The translations under genes were made by a program, and so were the position numbers. Below, piece after piece: positions 1-7,287 of a stretch of DNA of 13,012 nucleotides; the first letter of the stretch is position 1; every line of letters starts with the position of its first letter. The stretch is from contig PBGQ01000013.1 in the NCBI GenBank assembly GCA_002720125.1, forward strand, positions 11,851-24,862. Reading direction: 5' to 3'. Origin of the DNA: Rickettsiales bacterium (GTDB lineage: Bacteria; Pseudomonadota; Alphaproteobacteria; TMED109). The notes below the pieces were generated by a model. It searched no databases. It was given only the letters and a program-made list of their open reading frames with translations, and was not told where the DNA came from.

Positions 1-1095
1 CTAGGAAAATCATTTATGAAAACAATTATGCCAAGCAAAGTAAAACTTGTTAAACAATATAAAGACAATTTACCTATTTTTCATCACTTTGGGTTAGAAA
101 ATTCTATTAATAGAATTTTTAAATCCGAAGTTAGTCTAATTTCTGGTGGATCTATTGTAATTACTCCTACAGAAGCTTTAGTATCAATAGATGTGAATTC
201 TGGTAGATCTACTAATGAAAGAGATATAGAGTCAACTGCTCTAAAGACAAATATTGAAGCGGCTAAAGAGATTGCCAGACAACTTAGACTAAGAGACCTT
301 GGCGGACTTGTTGTTATAGATTTTATAGACATGAACATTAGAAAGAATAATTATACAGTTGAAAATACTCTTAAAAACTCAGTAAAAAAAGATAGAGCTA
401 AGATACAAATAGGAAGAATATCATCTTTTGGACTTTTAGAAATGTCACGTCAGAGACTACGCCCTAGTTTATTAGAAATAAACTATAGAAGTTGTGATAT
501 ATGTGATGGTCTGGGCCTGATTAGATCTATTGAATCAAAGAGTCTGCAAATTATTAGAGAATTAGAATTATTAGTAAAAGATCAATTTAAGGAAAATATA
601 AAACTTGAAGTAAATTCTAGAATGGCTGAATATTTTTTAAATAATAAAAATAGTATTATTACAAAAAGCTGGGTAAATCATAAAAATAAAGTAATTGTCC
701 TAATTAATGAGAATTATCACGAAGATAAGTTTAATATTACTTTTGATACAGTCTCGCAAAAAGAATATACAGAAAAAAATAAAACTAAGGAAAATCTAAA
801 ACCCTTTAAGAAAGAAGAAGTAGAGATAAAAAAAGAAAAGAAGAAAGCGTTAACAACTAAAAAATTAAAGAAGACTCAAAAAAAAGAAAAAAAACAAGAC
901 AAACCTATTAAAAAATTACAAAATAAAATGTCTAAAAAGAAGGTAGTTGATAAAAAAGAAAAAATAAAAAAAAATACTGATAGTAAAATTACCAAAATTT
1001 CAAATTTGAAACAACAAAAAAGCAATGCCAAAAAAAAAGACAAAGAGGAGAAAATAAAAAAAACACCCAAAAAGACTGGATGGTGGCAAACTTAG
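1..1095 (+). CDS. rne: Ribonuclease E, C-terminal part (5' end outside window)
   Basis: Endoribonuclease that starts mRNA decay, processes rRNA and scaffolds the RNA degradosome. The frame is open to the left edge, so the ATG at 16 is internal and the S1 domain lies outside the window. Counting from that ATG, the DNase I-like catalytic core shows the metal-binding aspartates D59 (VSIDVNSGR) and D102 (VIDFIDM), 43 residues apart as in the E. coli enzyme (D303/D346). It is followed by RQLRLRDLGG, GRISSFGLLEMSRQRLRPSL and the zinc-link cysteines C160 and C163. A small domain runs to about residue 240. The last ~110 residues are low-complexity and about 40% lysine, ending in GWWQT. Alphaproteobacterial RNase E proteins usually carry longer, more varied tails; the terminal GWW corresponds to the PNPase-binding tail known from Caulobacter. 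The gene ends 5 bases before the convergent aminotransferase gene. RNase G is excluded by the tail. Confidence 0.96.
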   Translation, partial: LGKSFMKTIMPSKVKLVKQYKDNLPIFHHFGLENSINRIFKSEVSLISGGSIVITPTEALVSIDVNSGRSTNERDIESTALKTNIEAAKEIARQLRLRDLGGLVVIDFIDMNIRKNNYTVENTLKNSVKKDRAKIQIGRISSFGLLEMSRQRLRPSLLEINYRSCDICDGLGLIRSIESKSLQIIRELELLVKDQFKENIKLEVNSRMAEYFLNNKNSIITKSWVNHKNKVIVLINENYHEDKFNITFDTVSQKEYTEKNKTKENLKPFKKEEVEIKKEKKKALTTKKLKKTQKKEKKQDKPIKKLQNKMSKKKVVDKKEKIKKNTDSKITKISNLKQQKSNAKKKDKEEKIKKTPKKTGWWQT

Positions 1096-1100
1096 GATAT

Positions 1101-2240
1101 TCAAATCCAATTTCTAATTCTTTCGAAAGCTTTAAATACATCTTTTTTTTTTCCTGCAAAAGATATTCTGATATACAGATGTCCATACCTATTGTCAAAG
1201 TCAATACCCGGAGCTGTTGTAACTTGTATATCTCTCAACATAGTTTGACAAAATTTATATGAGTCTTTTGTTAACTTTGATACATCCACGTAAGAGTAAA
1301 AAGCTCCATAGGGAATTGTAAATTTTTCAAAGCCCAAACTATTTAATTCCTTTAAAACTAAATTTCTATTTATTTTATAATCTTCAATAATTTTATCAAA
1401 ATAAGAATAGTATTGAAAAACCCCCATTGCGGTATATTGTGATATCGAAGGTGGACATAAATATAAGTTCATTGCTAGTTTGCTGATAGCCTCTACAATT
1501 TTTTTATCTGCAATTAACCACCCTAACCTCCATCCTGTCATGAGAAAATATTTTGAAAAACTGTTTATAACAACACTGTTTTTATTGTATTTAAATATAC
1601 TTTGGTTGTTTTCTTTGGAATATGAGATACCGTGATATATCTCATCAGAAATTATTATAATTTTTCTCGCTTTGCAAATTTCTGCTATTTTTTTTAAATT
1701 CTCATTACTTATTACTGTCCCAGTAGGGTTTGATGGACTTGATATTATTAATCCTTTGATTTTTTTAGGTAATCTTTCTACATCCTTATAATGTAATTGA
1801 AAATTTTCTTCATATTTAGTTTTTACTTTATAAGATTTTAGGTTAAGTGATTTTATGATATTATCATAGCAAGGATATCCAGGTTGGGTTGTTGCTATGA
1901 ATTCCCCTTCATTAAATAATACCATTAAAGCCATCAAAATAGCCGCAGATGCACCAGATGTGACTGCAACATTGTTAACTTGAAGATCAAGATTATAATT
2001 TTTTTTATAGTGTTTACATAAAAGCTTTCTTAATTTTAGAAAACCAAGAGACTCAGTGTATTCCATTTTACAATTTACTATTTTTTCTGATATTTTTTTT
2101 AACAATTCCTTAGGTAGATTGGCTGATGGTTCGCCTAAAGATAAATTAATAATTTTATTACTTGTATTTAATAATTTTCCTTGTTCAAACATTTTGATTG
2201 CAAAAAATGGATTAATTTTAGCTCTTTTTGATATTTTTAT
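1101..2240 (-). CDS. PLP-dependent class I/II aminotransferase, probable ATA start
   Basis: Fold-type I aminotransferase; the substrate cannot be told from sequence (annotated relatives are aspartate- or alanine-type). Counted from the internal ATG at 2192, it shows the PLP signatures NPTG (N155), SDEIY (D183, Y186), the Schiff-base lysine K214 in NSFSKYFLMTGWRLGW, and R342 in YIRISFAG, which binds the substrate carboxylate. I place the start at 2240 rather than 2192. The frame stays open upstream to a TAG at 2250-2252, and the extra 16 codons read ISKRAKINPFFAIK, which matches the usual family opening (S-R, then PF, ahead of GEP). An AGGAGG lies 5 bases before the ATA at 2238-2240, whereas the ATG at 2192 has no Shine-Dalgarno. 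The protein would be 379 residues, a normal family length. It is divergent from the M48 gene, an association that I recall as common in alphaproteobacteria. Confidence 0.9.
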   Translation of the reverse strand: MKISKRAKINPFFAIKMFEQGKLLNTSNKIINLSLGEPSANLPKELLKKISEKIVNCKMEYTESLGFLKLRKLLCKHYKKNYNLDLQVNNVAVTSGASAAILMALMVLFNEGEFIATTQPGYPCYDNIIKSLNLKSYKVKTKYEENFQLHYKDVERLPKKIKGLIISSPSNPTGTVISNENLKKIAEICKARKIIIISDEIYHGISYSKENNQSIFKYNKNSVVINSFSKYFLMTGWRLGWLIADKKIVEAISKLAMNLYLCPPSISQYTAMGVFQYYSYFDKIIEDYKINRNLVLKELNSLGFEKFTIPYGAFYSYVDVSKLTKDSYKFCQTMLRDIQVTTAPGIDFDNRYGHLYIRISFAGKKKDVFKAFERIRNWI

Positions 2241-2256
2241 GGTATCCTCCTATAAT
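2228..2256 (+). promoter_or_regulatory. Sigma-70-type promoter for the M48/DsbA operon
   Basis: TTGATA at 2228-2233, a 17-base spacer, then a perfect TATAAT at 2251-2256. The predicted transcription start is near 2263, only about 4 bases before the ATG at 2267, so the M48 mRNA would be almost leaderless; no Shine-Dalgarno is present upstream of that ATG. The -35 lies inside the start of the divergent aminotransferase gene, and the -10 touches that gene's Shine-Dalgarno. This is a consensus match by eye, not a measured start. Confidence 0.6.
2246..2251 (-). promoter_or_regulatory. Shine-Dalgarno AGGAGG deciding the aminotransferase start
   Basis: On the minus strand this reads AGGAGG, then ATACC, then ATA AAA ATA TCA in frame with the aminotransferase. 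The 5-base spacing is normal for initiation at the ATA codon (2238-2240). It is far too distant (over 50 bases) to serve the ATG at 2192. Confidence 0.7.
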
Positions 2257-2266
2257 GTAAATTCAA

Positions 2267-3610
2267 ATGATATACTGTTTATTAAAAATATTTAAGTTCT
2301 TATTTTTTTTATTTCTTACCATACCTGGCTTTTTAAATGCTAATTTTATTAGGGATACAGAAATAGAGAATGCTATTTATTCGTGGGCTAAACCTATTTT
2401 TAATGCTGCAGAGTTATCAGAAAATATTATAAAAATAAATATAATTGCAGATAGCCAAATAAATGCATTTGTAACAGATGGGAAAAATATGTTTTTAAAT
2501 ACTGGACTTATAATTAAAGCCGGAAGCGCTAGCGGACTTATAGGAGTCATAGCTCATGAAACTGGGCATATTGCCGCTGGACACATTTTAAAGCTAAGAG
2601 AAAAGTCAAGAAAATTGGAGACTAATCAACTTATAACAAATCTTGTTGGTTTAGGTTTATATATTTTAGCGAATAAGAGCACTGATAAGCTCAAAAAAGA
2701 TAAAAATAAAATAGCTACTTCTATTTTATCTATCGGGCCAGATATTTCTAGGAAAAGTTTTTTTAGTTACAGCAGAGCAAATGAGAGTGTTGCCGACAGT
2801 CTAGGCATAAAGTATCTAAAAAAAGTTAAAAGAGACCCTGCAGCCATGAAAATTATACTCGAGCAGCTGTATGGGCAGGAACTCTTATTGTCAAAAAGAC
2901 AAGACCCTTTTCTGAGGACACACCCTCTTACGAAAGATAGGATAGAGTTTATAAATAGGAATAGTAGCGGTAAAAAGATTAAAGAAAGCAGGGAAGATAA
3001 AGAAAAATATTACAGAATAAGAGCCAAATTACAAGGTTTCTTAGATACACCAGGCAAAGTATTATTAAATAATAAAGGTCAAACCCTGCATGAAAGATAT
3101 GCAAGATGCATAGCCTATTTCAAATCTCCAAATTTTTTTAAAGCACTCAAAGAAATTAATTATTTGATTGATGATTACCCAAACGATCCTTATTTTCATG
3201 AATTAAAAGGACAAATACTAGCAGAAAATGGTTTAGTAGAAGAAGCAATAATATCATATACAAAGTCACTTAAGATAATCCCTGATGCACCATTAATAAT
3301 TCTTCCCTTAGCTAATCTGCTGTTGGAAAAAGATAGGAATAGAAAGTCTATAATTGAAATTAAAAAAATGCTAAATAAAGTTATTCTTATAGAACCAGAT
3401 AATATATTAGCTTGGAGATTAAAAGGTATAGTTCATACTAAATTAGGAGAAAGCATTCTTGCAGATCTCTCTGCTGCAGAAGAAAATTTATTAAGAGCAG
3501 ATGTTAATAGAACACTTTACTTTTCAAAAAGAGTTATTGAAAATTCTGCACAAAATACACCTGAGAGTATAAGAGCTAATGATATACTAAAGATTGTAAA
3601 AAATGATTAA
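2267..3610 (+). CDS. BepA-like M48 family metalloprotease with TPR region
   Basis: Exported zinc metalloprotease, probably periplasmic, related to E. coli BepA, which does quality control of outer-membrane proteins. Residues 1-25 form a signal peptide (KIFKFLFFLFLTIPGFLNA, cleavage likely after A25). The zinc site is HETGH (H97, E98, H101) with the third ligand E173 in NESVAD. RTHPLT (H219) corresponds to the THP motif of BepA whose histidine acts as a regulatory switch. The second half (about 275-440) consists of helical TPR-type repeats, for example YPNDPYFHELKGQILAENG. At 447 residues it is slightly shorter than BepA (487). The ATG at 2267 is the only plausible start; it lies just behind a strong promoter. 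It heads a + strand series and is followed 22 bases later by the DsbA-like gene. The protease family is secure; the BepA role is inferred. Confidence 0.93.
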   Translation: MIYCLLKIFKFLFFLFLTIPGFLNANFIRDTEIENAIYSWAKPIFNAAELSENIIKINIIADSQINAFVTDGKNMFLNTGLIIKAGSASGLIGVIAHETGHIAAGHILKLREKSRKLETNQLITNLVGLGLYILANKSTDKLKKDKNKIATSILSIGPDISRKSFFSYSRANESVADSLGIKYLKKVKRDPAAMKIILEQLYGQELLLSKRQDPFLRTHPLTKDRIEFINRNSSGKKIKESREDKEKYYRIRAKLQGFLDTPGKVLLNNKGQTLHERYARCIAYFKSPNFFKALKEINYLIDDYPNDPYFHELKGQILAENGLVEEAIISYTKSLKIIPDAPLIILPLANLLLEKDRNRKSIIEIKKMLNKVILIEPDNILAWRLKGIVHTKLGESILADLSAAEENLLRADVNRTLYFSKRVIENSAQNTPESIRANDILKIVKND

Positions 3611-3632
3611 TTAACTATATTTATTAATTGAT

Positions 3633-4352
3633 ATGGCCAAAATTATTTATAAATTTTTATTTTTTTTCTTAGTAACTAATTGTCTATCTAATGATAACAA
3701 TAGTAGCAAAGATTTAGAAAATATTATAAAAGATTATATATTAAAAAATCCTACTGTTATTATAGAATCATTAGAAAACTATAGAAAAAAAACAGAATTA
3801 GAAATACAAGACCGTTTAGAGAAAAATATTAAGAATTTTTACTTAGAAAAAACCTATGATGCATTTCCATTTATAGGAAAAAAAGACTCTAAGTTAATAC
3901 TCACTGAATTTATTGATTATAATTGCGGTTATTGCAAAAAAACTATTAATACTATCAATAAACTACATAAAAATATTAAAGATATTAAAATAGTGTTTAT
4001 AGACTTTCCGATACTTTCTGAGTCTTCAGAAATAGCAGCTAAAGCAAGTCTAGCATCCTATAATCAAGACGCCTACTTTGACTTTCATAGCAAACTTTTA
4101 GAACATAGAGGAGAGATAGACATTAGCCTTCTCATTCAGATTGCAAAAGGTTTAGATCTAGATATAAAGAAATTTGAAAAGGATATGAACTCAGAAGAAA
4201 TAAGCAACAGATTACAATTAAATAAAAAACTAGCAGAAACACTGAATATTAGAGGAACACCGACTTTTCTATTGGGTAACAATATTCTAGCAGGAGCATA
4301 TGAATACGAGAAGATAGAAGAGATGATTTTTCTGGAGGAAAAGGAGTTATAA
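3633..4352 (+). CDS. DsbA family thiol:disulfide oxidoreductase (Com1/BdbD-type)
   Basis: Predicted exported thioredoxin-fold protein that makes or isomerises disulfides in periplasmic proteins. It starts with a signal peptide (KIIYKFLFFFLVTNCLSN). C17 is not in a good lipobox because the residue before it is Asn, so a soluble periplasmic form is likelier than a lipoprotein. A charged helical N-terminal segment follows (about 25-75). The thioredoxin core then begins with LTEFIDYNCGYC, giving the CxxC site C98-G-Y-C101. The DsbA-type helical insertion covers about 135-200, and the cis-proline loop is RGTPTF (P210). The 239-residue length is normal for this group. There is no convincing Shine-Dalgarno at the ATG, which lies 22 bases after the M48 stop, suggesting co-transcription. 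The stop abuts the next start directly. The nearby DUF2155 protein, with two cysteines, is a possible substrate (inference). Confidence 0.93.
   Translation: MAKIIYKFLFFFLVTNCLSNDNNSSKDLENIIKDYILKNPTVIIESLENYRKKTELEIQDRLEKNIKNFYLEKTYDAFPFIGKKDSKLILTEFIDYNCGYCKKTINTINKLHKNIKDIKIVFIDFPILSESSEIAAKASLASYNQDAYFDFHSKLLEHRGEIDISLLIQIAKGLDLDIKKFEKDMNSEEISNRLQLNKKLAETLNIRGTPTFLLGNNILAGAYEYEKIEEMIFLEEKEL
4341..4346 (+). promoter_or_regulatory. Shine-Dalgarno AAGGAG supporting TTG start of NDUFA12
   Basis: AAGGAG lies 6 bases upstream of the TTG at 4353, inside the last codons of the DsbA-like gene, with a second GGAGG at 4334-4338. It supports TTG initiation directly after the TAA of the preceding gene and suggests translational coupling. 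Confidence 0.65.
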
Positions 4353-4703
4353 TTGATTATCAATGGACTAGGAACAATCATTTTTTCATTTTTATTAGGA
4401 AAAAAGGTTGGTGAAGATGATAGAGGAAATAGGTATTTTGTATCAAAAAAAAAGCCAATAAAAAAATGGGTACTATACAAAAATAAAGTGGATCCAACTA
4501 ATCTTCCAGCTGATTGGCAAATGTGGCTAACCAATGAGCAAGAAATAGTTCCGAAAGATAATAGTAAAAAGTTTCATTGGCAAAAAGATAGAGAGCCGAA
4601 CCTAACTGGGACAAGTAAAGCTTATCATCCTGCTATTAAATCTCCTAATAGTATTGAAGATAAAGGTAAAGAACATAATAATAAAATATGGAGTCCTCAT
4701 TGA
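4353..4703 (+). CDS. NADH:ubiquinone oxidoreductase subunit NDUFA12 homologue
   Basis: Small accessory subunit of respiratory complex I, the bacterial counterpart of mitochondrial NDUFA12 (B17.2), found in alphaproteobacteria. The family pattern is clear: a hydrophobic start, LLGKKVGEDDRGNRYF (14-29), KKWVLYKNKVDPTNLPADWQMWL (38-59), then PNLTGTSKAYHP (82-93) and a final IWSPH. At 116 residues it is near the usual length. The start is TTG, chosen because it follows the upstream stop with no gap and has AAGGAG 6 bases before it. It probably acts on the peripheral arm of complex I at the cytoplasmic side of the inner membrane. It shares the transcript with the DsbA-like gene and is followed after 1 base by a small gene of unknown function. 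Confidence 0.93.
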   Translation: MIINGLGTIIFSFLLGKKVGEDDRGNRYFVSKKKPIKKWVLYKNKVDPTNLPADWQMWLTNEQEIVPKDNSKKFHWQKDREPNLTGTSKAYHPAIKSPNSIEDKGKEHNNKIWSPH

Positions 4704-4704
4704 T

Positions 4705-4935
4705 ATGAAAAATAATTCATTCGTATTACCAAAACATTGGCATTCGTCAGATAAAGGAAGAATTTCATGTAAAGAAAAAATAAAAGTTCTTAATGAAAAT
4801 ATTCAAGAATTTCAAACCATGGCTAATGATATTCTTGATGAAGCAATACTTATGGGAGCAGACAAGGAGCAGTTTTTAGAGACCATGAAACAGGTAGTTT
4901 TATCTACCAATAGTAGTCTTAAAAGTGCTAAATAA
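4705..4935 (+). CDS. Uncharacterised 76-residue protein
   Basis: I do not recognise a named family. The protein has no signal peptide or membrane segment and is predicted to be cytosolic and mostly helical. A short N-terminal part (PKHWHSSDKGRISCKEK, single Cys at 22) is followed by an amphipathic helix-rich stretch with acidic character (KVLNENIQEFQ, DILDEAILMGADKEQFLETMKQVV). The ATG at 4705 lies 1 base after the NDUFA12 stop, with a weak GGAG at 4690-4693; an in-frame ATG at 4654 would overlap NDUFA12 by 50 bases and is less likely. The end overlaps the DUF2155 start by 11 bases. This tight packing between two conserved genes, plus balanced codon use, argues for a real gene. A role linked to complex I or the envelope would only be guesswork. 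Confidence 0.75.
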   Translation: MKNNSFVLPKHWHSSDKGRISCKEKIKVLNENIQEFQTMANDILDEAILMGADKEQFLETMKQVVLSTNSSLKSAK

Positions 4936-5275
4936 ATTTTTTTTTATTATTGTTTTATTTTTTTTATCTAAAAATATATGCGCCAATACATCAGCTATAA
5001 TGAGAGCAATTGATCGGAGCACCGGTAGAACCTATGAAATTACGATACCTTTAAATCAAGAAATAAAATTCTCTAATTTATTGATAAATGTAAAATATTG
5101 TTATAAAAATCCTATAGATAAAAAGGTAGAAAACTATGCGTATTTAATAATAAAAGATCTCTTAATTAATCAAAATATTTTTCAGGGATGGATGTTTTCT
5201 TCTAGTCCCAGCTTAAGTAGTCTGGAGCATCCAATAAATGACATATGGCTTCTTGATTGTAAAAAAATTAAATAG
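4925..5275 (+). CDS. DUF2155 family exported protein
   Basis: Exported protein of unknown function typical of alphaproteobacteria. A signal peptide (LNKFFFIIVLFFLSKNICA, cleavage likely after A20) precedes the DUF2155 core: IMRAIDRSTGRTYEITIPL, a central C59, and the signature FQGWMFSSSPSLSSLEHP (86-103) followed by DIWLLDC with C112. After cleavage only C59 and C112 remain, so a disulfide is plausible, and a DsbA-type enzyme is encoded two genes upstream. The start is GTG at 4925, overlapping the preceding gene by 11 bases; no clear Shine-Dalgarno is seen, so coupling to upstream translation is likely. The 116-residue length is normal. Its last 8 bases overlap the end of the convergent aat gene. 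Confidence 0.9.
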   Translation: MLNKFFFIIVLFFLSKNICANTSAIMRAIDRSTGRTYEITIPLNQEIKFSNLLINVKYCYKNPIDKKVENYAYLIIKDLLINQNIFQGWMFSSSPSLSSLEHPINDIWLLDCKKIK

Positions 5276-5954
5276 TCAATATATTTTTGGATAAAGGATA
5301 TATAGAGTCAGGAATATAGCCTTTCTTAGAAAATAATTCAAAATCAGCTCTTTTATTTATAGATTTATTTAATAGTTTTTTAAAATCTTGGTTAGCTATC
5401 TCTACAGCACCAAATTGCTTAAGATGATCATTAATAAATTGAGTGTCTATAAAATCATAATTTCCAACAATTAATCTCTCCATAAGATGAATGAGTGCAC
5501 ATTTAGAAGCATTACTTACAAAACTAAACATACTTTCGCCAAAAAAAACTGAACCTATTGATACACCGTAAAGGCCTCCAACTAACTCATTATTAAGATA
5601 ACACTCTACTGAATGAGCATATCCTTCCTTATGAAGGTTATTATACATCCTTTTTATTGTTTCATTTATCCAGGTATCTTTTCTATCACGCGTTAATTTT
5701 GAACAACACTCTATTACTGCCTCAAAATCATTATTAATAGCTATCTTAAATGGCTTAGCTTTTAAAACTTTCATTGTTTTTTTGGGTATCTTTATTTTAT
5801 CAAAGAAAAAGATTCCTCTTTTTTTGGGTTCTAACCAATAAATTTCCTTGCTTCTAGATGTCTCTGCCATTGGAAAAAGGCCTTTTTTATAAGCATCAAC
5901 AACTATTTCCGAAGGAATTGTGTAGTTGTAAGGAATAGAGCTATTATTTTTCAA
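5268..5954 (-). CDS. aat: Leucyl/phenylalanyl-tRNA--protein transferase
   Basis: Transfers Leu or Phe from its tRNA to the N-terminal Arg or Lys of proteins, creating an N-degron for ClpS/ClpAP. Family landmarks are present in order: AYKKGLFPMAE (22-32), YWLEPKKRGIFFF, DTWINETI, then the diagnostic core EGYAHSVECYLNNELVGGLYG and GSVFFGESMF, ending with FIDTQFINDHLKQFGA. The 228 residues match the usual size. The start is TTG at 5952-5954, with GGAG 7 bases upstream, lying inside the last codons of accC and overlapping it by 11 bases, so translation is probably coupled. It is the last gene of the minus-strand unit aroQ-accB-accC-aat. The tail overlaps that of DUF2155 by 8 bases, leaving no room for an intergenic terminator. 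Confidence 0.96.
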   Translation of the reverse strand: MKNNSSIPYNYTIPSEIVVDAYKKGLFPMAETSRSKEIYWLEPKKRGIFFFDKIKIPKKTMKVLKAKPFKIAINNDFEAVIECCSKLTRDRKDTWINETIKRMYNNLHKEGYAHSVECYLNNELVGGLYGVSIGSVFFGESMFSFVSNASKCALIHLMERLIVGNYDFIDTQFINDHLKQFGAVEIANQDFKKLLNKSINKRADFELFSKKGYIPDSIYPLSKNILTI

Positions 5955-7281
5955 AGAAATTCTCCAACCATTTTATATCATATTTATAACTTTTAAAAGT
6001 ATCTGATGAAACTATGTCTTTTTGGAGTTCAATTGTAGTCTTGATACCTTCTATAATATATTCATCTAATGCCCTTAGCATTTTAGTTATTGCCAAATCT
6101 CTATTTTCTGCATGAATTATCAATTTTCCAATCAAACTGTCATAAAAAGGAACCACTCTGTAACCTTGATAGGCAGAAGAGTCTACTCTTACACCATTAC
6201 CACCAGGGGAGTGATAAGCGGATATTAAGCCTGGGCTTGGTAAGAAAGTTTTTGAGTCTTCAGCATTAATTCTACATTCTATTGCATGTCCCTTAAATTT
6301 AATATCATTTTGATTAATTTTTAATTTTTTACCAGCAGCTGCTTTTATTTGTTCATTAACAATATCTACTCCAGTTATCATTTCTGTTACAGGGTGTTCA
6401 ACTTGCAGTCTAGTATTCATTTCGATAAAATAAAATTTTTCTTCTTCGTATAACATTTCTATAGTTCCTGCTCCTCTATATTTAATTTTCTTCATTGCTT
6501 CAATTATTATTTTTAAAGTTTTGTTTTTCTCTTTTTGATTTATATCAATTGAAGGAGCCTCTTCTACTAGTTTTTGATGACGTCTTTGAACAGAACAATC
6601 TCTCTCTCCTAAATGAATTACATTTTGGTAATTATCAGAAAATATTTGAAACTCTATATGTTTTGGGTTCTTTAAAAATTTTTCAATATAAACCTCATCA
6701 TTTCCAAAATTATTTTTGGCTTCTGATTTAGCTAAACTATATTTTTCTTCTAATTCCTCTTTCTTATCAACAACCTTCATTCCTTTACCACCTCCTCCAG
6801 CAGAGGCTTTAATTATTACAGGAAATCCTATTTCTTGGGCTGCCTTGTATAAATCAGTTAATCCTTTTATGGGTCCATTTGATCCTGGGACTAATGGTAT
6901 ACCAGTTTTTCCTATAGTTTTCCTTGCAGATACTTTATCTCCCATAATTTGTATGTGCTCAGATTTTGGACCAATAAAAGTTATATCGTGGTCTTCAAGA
7001 ATTTTCGCAAATTTAGCATTTTCTGATAGAAAACCATATCCTGGATGTATTGCTTCTACACCTGTTATTTCAGCTGCTGTAAGTATAGCTGGAATATTAA
7101 GATAGCTATCGGATGATTGGTGGCTACCTATACAAATGCTCTCATCTGCCATCTTTACATGCATAGACTCAATATCAGCACTAGAATGGACTGCAACTGA
7201 TTTAATATTTAGTTCTTTGCAAGCTCTGATAATTCTGACAGCTATCTCTCCTCTATTGGCTATTAGTATTTTTTTAAACAT
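5944..7281 (-). CDS. accC: Acetyl-CoA carboxylase, biotin carboxylase subunit
   Basis: ATP-dependent carboxylation of the biotin carried by AccB, the first half of malonyl-CoA formation for fatty-acid synthesis; cytosolic. The 445 residues compare with 449 in E. coli. The N-terminal domain opens with FKKILIANRGEIAVRIIRACK and contains HPGYGFLSEN. ATP-grasp residues are visible: K116 (MGDK), K158 (VIIKAS), the glycine loop GGGGKG at 162-167, EKFL near 200, and RDCSVQRRHQK (228-238). Catalytic E287, R291 and E295 lie in FIEMNTRLQVEHPVTE and R337 in ECRINAE, one residue offset from E. coli E288/R292/E296/R338. All key residues are intact. It starts 6 bases after the accB stop and overlaps aat by 11 bases. 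The free-standing 445-residue form separates it from propionyl- or methylcrotonyl-CoA carboxylase alpha chains. Confidence 0.98.
   Translation of the reverse strand: MFKKILIANRGEIAVRIIRACKELNIKSVAVHSSADIESMHVKMADESICIGSHQSSDSYLNIPAILTAAEITGVEAIHPGYGFLSENAKFAKILEDHDITFIGPKSEHIQIMGDKVSARKTIGKTGIPLVPGSNGPIKGLTDLYKAAQEIGFPVIIKASAGGGGKGMKVVDKKEELEEKYSLAKSEAKNNFGNDEVYIEKFLKNPKHIEFQIFSDNYQNVIHLGERDCSVQRRHQKLVEEAPSIDINQKEKNKTLKIIIEAMKKIKYRGAGTIEMLYEEEKFYFIEMNTRLQVEHPVTEMITGVDIVNEQIKAAAGKKLKINQNDIKFKGHAIECRINAEDSKTFLPSPGLISAYHSPGGNGVRVDSSAYQGYRVVPFYDSLIGKLIIHAENRDLAITKMLRALDEYIIEGIKTTIELQKDIVSSDTFKSYKYDIKWLENFFEK
5962..5965 (-). promoter_or_regulatory. Shine-Dalgarno GGAG for TTG start of aat
   Basis: GGAG on the minus strand, 7 bases before the TTG at 5952-5954 and within the accC coding sequence (codon for Glu in WLENFFEK). 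It decides the TTG start, since no ATG or GTG is available in frame before the conserved GLFPM region. Confidence 0.6.
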
Positions 7282-7287
7282 TTTTAA

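Noticed and set aside
4136..4534. Open frame on the minus strand across the dsbA-like/NDUFA12 junction
   Set aside because: It is antisense to two clearly conserved genes, has no recognisable family and no start signals.
6716..7105. Open frame on the + strand inside accC
   Set aside because: It is antisense to the conserved ATP-grasp region; its residues are the complement of that coding sequence, and similar shadows occur inside thiG and rne.
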